Source of the DNA: Deltaproteobacteria bacterium
GTDB taxonomy: Bacteria > Desulfobacterota > Desulfarculia > Adiutricales > Adiutricaceae
Length of the DNA stretch: 42,853 bases
Assembly (NCBI GenBank): GCA_031279515.1
Contig: JAITII010000120.1
Span: forward strand, 1-42,853
Reading direction: 5' to 3'
Positions 36,973 to 42,853 of the stretch are shown one piece after another; the first letter of the stretch is position 1; each line of letters begins with the position of its first letter. Position numbers and translations under genes: made by a program. The notes under the pieces are model-generated. The model ran no database searches. It saw only the letters and a program-made list of their open reading frames with translations, and had not been told where the DNA came from.

Positions 36973-37842
36973 TCAAAGCTCGGATGGTATTGGTTCCGTA
37001 GCTTTAGCAAGGGTTAAACTGCTTTTCTTCTTTCTCCGTAAGAAGATATCTGCGGCGTACATTCCAAGACCTATCACGAAAAGGATGAGGCCACCTATGT
37101 AGACGTAAGCCGAAGGGTCCTTCCTGATGGAAAGCTTTATATAATTTAACCCCATGCCCCCACCAGTGTTCCTCTTGGGGTAAAAATCAGCTAGATAAAA
37201 CCTGTAGCCGGCAAAGGAAGGAGACTTACTATAAGCCAAGGCTTTGGACTCCGAATTTCCTTCCCTATCGGTATAGGTGAGGACATAACCTGGATCTAAG
37301 TACCAGGTATCAAAAAAATCTAACCTTGAGCCAGAGTAGACCACAGGGTTAACCTTGGAAAGAGTTAGCTCCCCTTGGCCTCGGGGGAGCTTTATGGGAA
37401 GACCATCTGGAGTAAGAGATCTTCCAGGCAGGGACTCGGAGAGGGCGTAGCTCCCCAAGTAGCCCAACAGGATGACTAGGACCGCATAGTGCATAACATG
37501 CGGCCCAAGTTTTAAAATTAAAGACTTTAGCCCAGCGCTATAGTTATATTGCCGCAAAAGGTGCCATAATTTTTCCGTGGCACAAACAAAAGTGTTTATT
37601 GCCAGAAAAGTTAAAAGCACCATGAGGATAAAGAACCACAGGGTATGGCCTAAATTGTAGCGGCCGTAAGTTTCTAGCCAGGTAAAGATCCCCACCTCAC
37701 CTAAAGGGATAAAAGTTGTAAGGTTCATCTTGATTAATGGATACGCCAGGGCTGTATCCAATGCTAAGAGAAAACATAAGACTATAGACAACTTAATGCT
37801 CGCCCAAAAATTCCACACAGCCTTTAATATCTTCAGGATCAT
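36973..37842 (-). CDS. ResB/CcsB-like cytochrome c biogenesis protein, short form
   Basis: Integral membrane protein of 289 residues resembling ResB/CcsB, the partner of CcsA in System II cytochrome c maturation, which moves haem across the membrane and attaches it to apocytochromes. Three hydrophobic helices lie near residues 15-35, 67-88 and 113-133, then a periplasmic-type domain of about 110 residues (ending in GYRFYLADFYPKRNTGGGMG), and a last helix at about 243-263. SIKLSIVLCFLLALDTALAYPLI at the N-terminus matches the ResB start (S-x-K-L-x-x-x-L). Full ResB is usually 450 or more residues, so this is a reduced version. It starts 15 bases after the CcsA-like gene and lies in the B12-riboswitch cluster, not beside cytochrome genes. 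Confidence 0.78.
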   Translation of the reverse strand: MILKILKAVWNFWASIKLSIVLCFLLALDTALAYPLIKMNLTTFIPLGEVGIFTWLETYGRYNLGHTLWFFILMVLLTFLAINTFVCATEKLWHLLRQYNYSAGLKSLILKLGPHVMHYAVLVILLGYLGSYALSESLPGRSLTPDGLPIKLPRGQGELTLSKVNPVVYSGSRLDFFDTWYLDPGYVLTYTDREGNSESKALAYSKSPSFAGYRFYLADFYPKRNTGGGMGLNYIKLSIRKDPSAYVYIGGLILFVIGLGMYAADIFLRRKKKSSLTLAKATEPIPSEL

Positions 37843-37857
37843 AGACTTAAAACTCGC

Positions 37858-38619
37858 TTAAAACAAAGTTGGAACGCGAAAGGGTCCCATGTCCGGAAGA
37901 CAGTTGACCACAATGACCCACAGGCAACCAAAAGTGGAAAAATATGCCCTACTCCTGGCTGAAAACCCTCCTGCCAGGTGGAGATGTAGGAGAGCGATGT
38001 AGAAAAACCAGGTAGCCATGAAGGTTACTATTACTGCATCGTCCCAAACTACAGGCAATCCCCAGCCCAAATAAGACCAGGCCTCCCCTGAGAACATGCA
38101 GAGGGTCCAAAAGGTAAAGCCTATGACGAGCCACAGGAAAAAACGTCCCGGAGGCGAGTCGGCTCCGGTCTTTCCTGCTAGAAGGAAATCTAAGGCATGG
38201 AGACCTGAGATAAATAGTGCTGCCTTTCCAAGTAGAGTAAACAAAAGATGGCATTGGGAGAAAAATGTCGCCGTTTTCAGGAAAGGCAGATAGAAGTCCT
38301 TAGGGAAAAAAACATGCTCCAAGCCAATGATAAAAGTTAAAATTAAAAGGGATCTGTAAAAGAACAGGCCTTCTCCGCTAAAGCGCTTCCAGTATAATGC
38401 CCCAAAGAGTGCTAAAAAGGGTGGTACCCCAGCCGTACCCATAAACATAGGTGTCATAGGTAATGCGAGCCAGTACCTTATGCCGATATACCAAAGCCCC
38501 AAAGGCAAATACAACCCAAACAAAACCTGTGATAGCACAAGGGTTTTTCGAGTGAAGCTAAAAGCTACGGAAACCAGAAGTATGATTTCAGCCACTTTAT
38601 AAAGGAAGTTCTCGTCCAT
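37858..38619 (-). CDS. CcsA/CcmC-family haem-handling membrane protein
   Basis: Integral membrane protein of 253 residues of the CcsA/CcmC/CcmF superfamily. It has about seven or eight hydrophobic helices, and near residues 186-194 a tryptophan-rich WGLPVVWDD that corresponds to the WWD haem-binding signature (WGxxWxWD in canonical members), here shortened and altered. Histidines that could act as haem ligands are at 124 (SQCHLLFTLLGKAALF) and 212 (IALLHLHL), matching the two conserved flanking histidines of CcsA. It is the first gene after the cobalamin riboswitch and terminator, with a modest AGGA site before its ATG. With the ResB-like gene downstream it forms a CcsBA-like pair. Normal function would be haem export for cytochrome c; the cluster suggests another tetrapyrrole, but that is unproven. 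Confidence 0.8.
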   Translation of the reverse strand: MDENFLYKVAEIILLVSVAFSFTRKTLVLSQVLFGLYLPLGLWYIGIRYWLALPMTPMFMGTAGVPPFLALFGALYWKRFSGEGLFFYRSLLILTFIIGLEHVFFPKDFYLPFLKTATFFSQCHLLFTLLGKAALFISGLHALDFLLAGKTGADSPPGRFFLWLVIGFTFWTLCMFSGEAWSYLGWGLPVVWDDAVIVTFMATWFFYIALLHLHLAGGFSARSRAYFSTFGCLWVIVVNCLPDMGPFRVPTLF

Positions 38620-38688
38620 CTAGATCCTAAAAAGTGCTCTAAAATTAAGGTACAAAAAGGTTGATACAGTAATATCTTACCATTAGAG

Positions 38689-38728
38689 AAAAAAAATCCT
38701 GGATTGAAAAAAGATTCAATCCAGGATT
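38689..38728 (-). terminator. intrinsic terminator of the cobalamin riboswitch
   Basis: A perfect 14-base inverted repeat (38695-38708 and 38715-38728, loop of 6) is followed on the minus strand by a run of T (A8 on the plus strand at 38689-38696). It lies between the riboswitch and the first gene, about 70 bases before its start. This is the standard layout for cobalamin-induced premature termination of transcription. Confidence 0.88.
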
Positions 38729-38825
38729 ACCCAGTTTTATCCCGAGAAAGCTTGCTGTAACCGTTTTCTAAGAGAATAACGGAAAAAGGGGAGGAAAACT
38801 TATTAGTTCACTACCTTATGTACAG

Positions 38826-39004
38826 CAAATACAGGCAGGTCTTCTGGCTTACGGATCACACCTATGAACCAAGGCCTTCCCGGAGCGTACTCCAGTGACC
38901 AAGCCAAAACTGGCTTGTAGTAGGTCCACAGGTCCTCGTTCACAGCGGTGGGTCCGCCCCGGTTTTAACGGAGTTCCCTCTTAGGCCGGCAGGCACCTGT
39001 ATTC
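38826..39004 (-). promoter_or_regulatory. cobalamin (adenosylcobalamin) riboswitch
   Basis: Minus-strand leader with the hallmarks of a cobalamin aptamer. The B12 box AAGCCAGAAGACCTGCC lies near its 3' end (38835-38851). The conserved core GGGAA with nearby GGTGT-type bases is near 38860-38885, GCCACTG-like bases are replaced by GTCACTGG in this copy, and the outer P1 helix is formed by AATACAGG at the 5' end and CCTGTATT at the 3' end. It should bind cobalamin and fold so that the downstream hairpin at 38695 terminates transcription, lowering expression of the whole minus-strand cluster when B12 is plentiful. Confidence 0.9.
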
Positions 39005-39009
39005 AAACA

Positions 39010-39038
39010 ATAGTATAAAAAAATGGTCTTGATTGCAA
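39010..39038 (-). promoter_or_regulatory. promoter upstream of the cobalamin riboswitch
   Basis: On the minus strand TTGCAA (39033-39038) and TACTAT (39010-39015) are 17 bases apart; an alternative -10, TATACT, lies two bases nearer (15-base spacing). Transcription would begin within a few bases of the riboswitch P1 helix, which supports the assignment. Confidence 0.5.
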
Positions 39039-39358
39039 GGTTTTTTTACAATTTCAGGGGCCAAAAGGTCTGTAGCCGATGTTACCACCGGAGAGAGAAG
39101 CGAATTCTAAACGGTTAAATACTTGATAAAGCTAATTATTTGGCTAAATATGTGGTTTTGCCGCAAAAGACGAAGCTAAATAGTGTCGGAGCAAAATAGC
39201 AACATCTTTTTTTTATTCTGACTAGCCTTTAAAGATTTCTTGATAATAATAGCTATTTAGGATAGAATAAGATAATAATCACACTATTAAAGTTTATTAA
39301 AAGTGACAAACTAAATTTATATATATTTAAATGAAAAATAGTAAAATTACTATGCCAT
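39039..39358. other. AT-rich spacer between the B12 cluster and thpR
   Basis: About 320 bases with no gene. The minus-strand thpR gene ends just beyond it at 39373, so the stretch lies between the end of thpR and the promoter of the B12 cluster. I saw no RNA element. Confidence 0.4.
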
Positions 39359-39393
39359 AAGGTCAACTCCATCTAGTTGACGGAGTTGACCTT
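39359..39393 (-). terminator. possible terminator hairpin overlapping the end of thpR
   Basis: Perfect 12-base inverted repeat, AAGGTCAACTCC and GGAGTTGACCTT, with an 11-base loop. It includes the last codons and stop of thpR. No clear T-run follows on the minus strand, so termination by this hairpin alone is uncertain; it may be an mRNA 3'-end stabiliser. Confidence 0.45.
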
Positions 39394-39927
39394 TGCCAAG
39401 GGTAAGTGCCTAGCCCCACTAGGCCCCAGGATGCTTTCAAAGACAGTAAAGCTAGAAACCCGAAAGCTGCCAAAGCTCTTATTTTTAAAATCCTCCATAC
39501 TTTTAAAAAAGTCCGCATTCGGGTCTCTGCGTAAGCGCTTAAGAGTTATATGGGGCGTAAAGGTCCCAGAGGGTTTTTCCGCAAAGGGATCCAAGACGGG
39601 GTCCAATTGCTTTTTGAAAAGTAAAAGGTCGTCATTTTCCCGGACCCCTACCCAGATGACAGAAGGGCTTCTTGAGCCGAAAAATCCAACCCCCTCCAGG
39701 GTGAGTTCAAAGGAACTAAATTCTATCTCTTTTACAGCTTCTGTGAGAGAAAGGATCTTATTAGTTAAAACATTTCCTAAAAACCGCAAAGTTATATGGG
39801 GATAATCCAATTTGACCTTAATAAGCTCAGGTATATTGGAACAAAAGGCAGAAATATTACCTACAAGGGCCTCTGGAATACTTATTCCCACAAAAATCCT
39901 TTTAGATGTGTTGTTATTAGAAGACAT
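39373..39927 (-). CDS. thpR: RNA 2',3'-cyclic phosphodiesterase (ThpR/LigT, 2H family)
   Basis: Two-histidine phosphoesterase of 184 residues, the usual length, which opens RNA 2',3'-cyclic phosphates and can join 2'-5' RNA ends in vitro. Both catalytic H-x-T motifs are present: H44-I-T in DYPHITLRFLG and H126-I-T in TPHITLKRL. The N-terminal RIFVGISIPEAL strand is typical of the family. The biological substrate of ThpR is not settled. The gene is a single transcription unit on the minus strand, immediately downstream of a decayed copy of itself at 39959-40495, and not related to the B12 cluster beyond being upstream of its promoter. The name is by family and not by proof of orthology. Confidence 0.9.
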   Translation of the reverse strand: MSSNNNTSKRIFVGISIPEALVGNISAFCSNIPELIKVKLDYPHITLRFLGNVLTNKILSLTEAVKEIEFSSFELTLEGVGFFGSRSPSVIWVGVRENDDLLLFKKQLDPVLDPFAEKPSGTFTPHITLKRLRRDPNADFFKSMEDFKNKSFGSFRVSSFTVFESILGPSGARHLPLAKVNSVN

Positions 39928-39958
39928 GTTAACCTCACATTTAAAAAAAATAGCCTAG

Positions 39959-40495
39959 CTAATGTAAATTTACATGAGCCAAGGTTACATGCTGAGTTCC
40001 AAAGGGTAATAGGATGCGTTGAAAGACAGTAAAGCTAGAAACCCAAAAGCTGCCAAAGCCAACATACTTAAACTCTGCCAGACGGCTCATAAGAACCGTA
40101 TCCGGTTTGCCGCGTAGGCTCCTCAGGGTTCTGTGGGGAGAAAATTTCATAGATTTATTACCCCTATACCACTTCAAGATGAGTTCCAGTTCGTTTTTAT
40201 AAGTAAAATGTCCTCCTTTTCACGCACCCCTATAGAGATAAAAAAACGCTTACTATTTTCTAAGATGTTAAGACCCTCCAGATTCAATTCAAAGGCAGGA
40301 AATATGAACTTTTTTTTATAGTTCTCATGAGAGCCCAGAAACGATGAGGCCCAAAAGTGCCCAAAAACTGCAAAGGTATATGAAGTTTAAACAATCTGCA
40401 AAATTTTAGTTCAGGTATATTGGAACAAAGGGCAAAATATTATTAACAATGGCCTCTGAAATAGTTATCCCCAGTAAAAGTTTTTTAGTATTCAT
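39959..40495 (-). pseudogene. decayed tandem duplicate of thpR
   Basis: Minus-strand remnant that aligns along the whole length of the neighbouring thpR. It opens with MNTKKLLLGITISEAIVNNI (40495 down), matching KRIFVGISIPEALVGNIS. The middle is out of frame with several stops. The end contains PHRTLRSLRGKPD, the second H-x-T block with Ile changed to Arg, followed by FGSFWVSSFTVFQRILLPFG, matching FGSFRVSSFTVFESILGPSG. The first H-x-T motif is not recognisable. The 39959-40177 open frame is only its 3' fragment. It arose by tandem duplication and then frameshift and deletion. Confidence 0.85.
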
Positions 40496-41089
40496 TTTAT
40501 CAAAATTCATATATATTTCGCCAATTAATAAATAATAAAATTCAAAAAAATGATTGTTTATCTTCATTTTTTAAGCATTTCCATAAGCTTATGCTAAAAA
40601 CTGTGGGTAGAAAATATGGTATTCTTAAGGTATAAGAGTATTAAATATAGATTACTATATTATACCACAAAAGCATTTGGGATTTCCAGAGAAAATAATA
40701 GATCTTAGTTTAGCCCCAGGGCTACTTGCCCAGGGGCAAAAGTAACCGTTATGAGATTTAAAGGTACAATTCTGTGCCCCTTTAGCATTTTCATTAGAAT
40801 TAGAATTAGCCTTTGCTTAGACTAGAAGTTAACAAAGCTAAAGGTACTTTTAACCCAAGGCTTGCGCTCTTTTGTCATAACCAGAAAGAGATTAAAAGGC
40901 AAAATTAAATGAAGGCACAAAATTCATAAGGTTCTAGAAAAGCTTTTTATGCACCCAATATTGACATATTAGGGAAATTCTATTAATATGGATACAACAA
41001 AGCTTGAAAAGATTTCCATCTTTAAATTCAAACCTATACCTCTATTATCCCTTATTGCGGTAACCTTATTATCAGCCAGGAGAATAAAA
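40496..41089. other. spacer with a GC-rich hairpin
   Basis: About 590 bases without a supportable gene. It lies between the divergently oriented thpR pseudogene and the membrane-protein gene, so it should contain the latter's promoter. A hairpin is formed by GCCCCAGGGC (40713-40722) and GCCCAGGGGC (40728-40737) with a TACTT loop and one mismatch; no T-run follows, so its role is unclear. An in-frame extension of the next gene reaches 40988 but lacks a ribosome site. Confidence 0.4.
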
Positions 41090-41605
41090 ATGCCAAAATT
41101 GGGTCTATCTGGATTAAAAGTACTCAAAATATTACATCTTATAACAGCCTGCCTATGGCTTGGCGGAGCAGTGGGGCTTTACCTTATAGTTTTCCTTCTA
41201 ACAAAAGGAGATAGCGCCGGAGAGATCTATGGTTACAATATCGCCGGAAAGCTAATAGACGACCTAGTCATTATCCCTGGTGCTATAGGGTGCTTGCTTA
41301 CAGGCCTAATATACTCACTTTTTTCAAACTGGGGCTTTTTTAAGCAACGCTGGCTCCTTATTAAGTGGATCCTCACAGTCTATTGCGTGCTCTTTGGGAC
41401 ATTTTTTCTGGGCCCCAAGATAAACAACCAACCCCTTATAGCAAAAGAAATTGGGCTTGATGCCCTTACAAATCCTACTTATTTGTCACATTTAGGGGCC
41501 CTCACCATAGGGGGCTTAATTCAGGTCTGCATTTTAATCTTTATGATTTACTTATCTGTATTCAAGCCCAAGGGAAAACCAAAAAACAAAGTAAATGAGT
41601 CTTAA
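41090..41605 (+). CDS. DUF2269-like integral membrane protein
   Basis: Predicted inner-membrane protein of 171 residues with four hydrophobic helices: LKVLKILHLITACLWLGGAV near the start, then segments near residues 60-80, 92-110 and 140-160. The first helix, with LH and WLGG, resembles the DUF2269 and CopD-like families of small four-helix membrane proteins, whose function is not established. The start at 41090 is preferred over 40988 because AGGAG lies 7 bases before it; the extra 34 residues of the longer frame are basic and hydrophobic in a way unlike the family. A 9-base inverted repeat follows the gene. No neighbour suggests a role. Confidence 0.7.
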   Translation: MPKLGLSGLKVLKILHLITACLWLGGAVGLYLIVFLLTKGDSAGEIYGYNIAGKLIDDLVIIPGAIGCLLTGLIYSLFSNWGFFKQRWLLIKWILTVYCVLFGTFFLGPKINNQPLIAKEIGLDALTNPTYLSHLGALTIGGLIQVCILIFMIYLSVFKPKGKPKNKVNES

Positions 41606-41677
41606 GGGGTAAGCCATTCTAGCCAGCTGGTAAATTAGCCTTTATAAAACAAAACATAAGACCCTTTCTAGGAAGCG

Positions 41678-41737
41678 GACAAGCTGGCCATTTTCTTATA
41701 TGGGCGCGCTTTCCTCTTTAGCACTTGGCAGCTTGTC
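41678..41737. repeat. spaced inverted repeat GACAAGCTG/CAGCTTGTC
   Basis: Two perfect 9-base arms (41678-41686 and 41729-41737) 42 bases apart in the 204-base gap between the membrane-protein gene and the zinc-ribbon gene. The wide spacing argues against an intrinsic terminator; an operator or chance are both possible. Confidence 0.35.
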
Positions 41738-41809
41738 ACAAGGAGAGTAAACTGTAGTAAATAAACCCGTGGAAACTATAGAGGTACATATAAAAGAAGC
41801 ATTGTAATA

Positions 41810-42634
41810 ATGATATTCAAAGTAGCAAGTGCTCTTGGACTCAATTTGCCTGCTTTCTATTTGGTTGATACCCCTAGTAGCACCGTGAAAACGTTTTCAT
41901 TGGCTTACAATAAATTCTTCTTAATGCTGGATAGACATAAAAACCTTATGTTTCAAGTGCTATTTTCCCATAAGATGTTCATTAATTGGTCCAGCTTTGA
42001 AGCTAAAGTAAACTTCACCGGTGATATTATCCACATTTTAGGTCATCTCGGTGAGACTAAAAAGGCTTTAGAAGCCGATAAATTGTATGTGGCTTCAAGG
42101 CATATCAAGTCTTTAATCTCCGGGTTAGAAAACAATGGCTTGATGGTAGAGAGGCTTCCTAAAAATGTCCTCATCACCAGGCCGGATCAAAACCACCCGC
42201 GTTTTAAAACGGCTTTTAAAGCAATTGAGAATGACCTTACCAATTTGGAGCCGCCCTTTATGGTAGCCACTCCAAAACCTATAGTTGAGCAGGTGATAGA
42301 AACCACTTTATTTTGCTAAAATTGCAAGACTAAAGTCACATTCCGAGGGCCTGAAAAGATTGATAGCACTTTAAAGACTATACAATGCCCTTACTGTGAT
42401 CATAAGCTAGTCTCACTGTTATCTAATCAGGATAATACCGAGAGTAACTTGGAAAACAAGCTTAAAGCCTTCATAAAATCCTAAAATCACCATATCAAAG
42501 GCAAGAGAAGAAACTTGCCAGAGCTCACTTTAAATCCTATGAAAACATTTATATAGCTTGAAAACACCCGTCATAAAGGATCGAAAATTCATTGTCAAGA
42601 ATGCAAAAAAACCTTAAAAATGATTGAATCCTAG
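41810..42634 (+). pseudogene. zinc-ribbon protein gene interrupted by three in-frame stops
   Basis: The open part is a 169-residue protein (41810-42319) I do not recognise, mixed alpha/beta with no signal peptide. It ends LFC-stop, and the same frame continues after the TAA with NCKTKVTF, a spacer of about 15 residues, then CPYCDHKL. Together this is a C-x2-C...C-x2-C zinc ribbon with the stop falling inside the first C-x2-C. The frame stays intact through a second TAA (42482-42484) and a TAG (42554-42556) up to IHCQECKKTLKMIES and a final TAG at 42632-42634, giving another C-x2-C. All three internal stops can come from Gln codons by one C-to-T change, and a CQEC follows later, suggesting CQNC originally. 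Simple nonsense decay is most likely; elsewhere in the window TAA and TAG clearly end genes. Confidence 0.6.
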
Positions 42635-42853
42635 GTGTTTTATTCGTTATTGGGGTGAGTATTAAATTATTAAATTAACTGATTTTAAGATCAATTAACT
42701 TTCAATGAGATCGATCATCTATTATGGACTAAAGATCATTAAAAATTATACTAACAAATTATTGGTTGATAAATATCATTCAATTATAGGTTTTTATATT
42801 GAAATTTAAGGCACTTTCTTAACACTGCATCCCATAACAGTAATTAATCAATA

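Noticed and set aside
39959..40177. 72-codon open frame as a small gene
   Set aside because: It is the 3' part of the decayed thpR copy.
41810..42634. Alternative genetic code with TAA/TAG as glutamine
   Set aside because: Other genes in the window end at TAA or TAG at the expected protein length, so the stops here more likely reflect decay.

Overview
The window looks like a chromosomal segment of an anaerobic, corrinoid-using bacterium. The main evidence is a cobalamin riboswitch followed by about 19.5 kb of same-strand genes. These encode two CobN-type metal chelatase large subunits, ChlI- and ChlD-type AAA+ partners, and a BtuFCD-like ABC importer with lipoprotein binding proteins. I cannot fix the phylum from sequence alone; Desulfobacterota-, Synergistota- or Firmicutes-like anaerobes are all possible. 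No tRNA, rRNA or CRISPR array was seen.

Layout: (1) 1-2.0 kb, AT-rich insertion-sequence transposase with an unusual tail of AT-hook repeats. (2) 2.3-5.6 kb, minus strand, a complete polar amino-acid ABC importer (binding protein, two permeases, ATPase). (3) 5.9-7.2 kb, NCS2 nucleobase permease, then a 64-residue membrane protein. (4) 8.2-10.3 kb, plus strand, a decayed copy of a TroA/BtuF-like binding protein directly followed by an intact lipoprotein paralogue. (5) 10.8-18.9 kb, a promoter with a long leader, then a 2081-residue P-loop NTPase and a 427-residue partner. This pair is the best candidate for an undescribed conflict or defence system. (6) 19.1-39.0 kb, minus strand, the B12-riboswitch cluster, in transcription order: promoter, riboswitch, intrinsic terminator, CcsA-like and ResB-like membrane proteins, binding lipoprotein, FecCD-type permease, ATPase with an extra C-terminal domain, CobN-like 1, ChlD-like, ChlI-like, tandem nitrilase-fold protein, a spacer with 22-bp tandem repeats, CobN-like 2, second binding lipoprotein. 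(7) 39.4-42.6 kb, thpR with a decayed tandem copy, a membrane protein, and a zinc-ribbon gene broken by in-frame stops.

How the genes work together: when cobalamin is scarce the riboswitch should allow transcription past the terminator. That would express an importer for cobalt, a corrinoid or another metal-tetrapyrrole, and an ATP-dependent chelatase (CobN with the ChlI/ChlD motor) that inserts the metal into the ring. The CcsA/ResB-like pair, normally a haem-handling cytochrome c maturation system, and the double nitrilase protein are unexpected members. They suggest extra tetrapyrrole transport or side-chain chemistry. The paralogous binding proteins, one decayed, point to repeated duplication of the uptake component.
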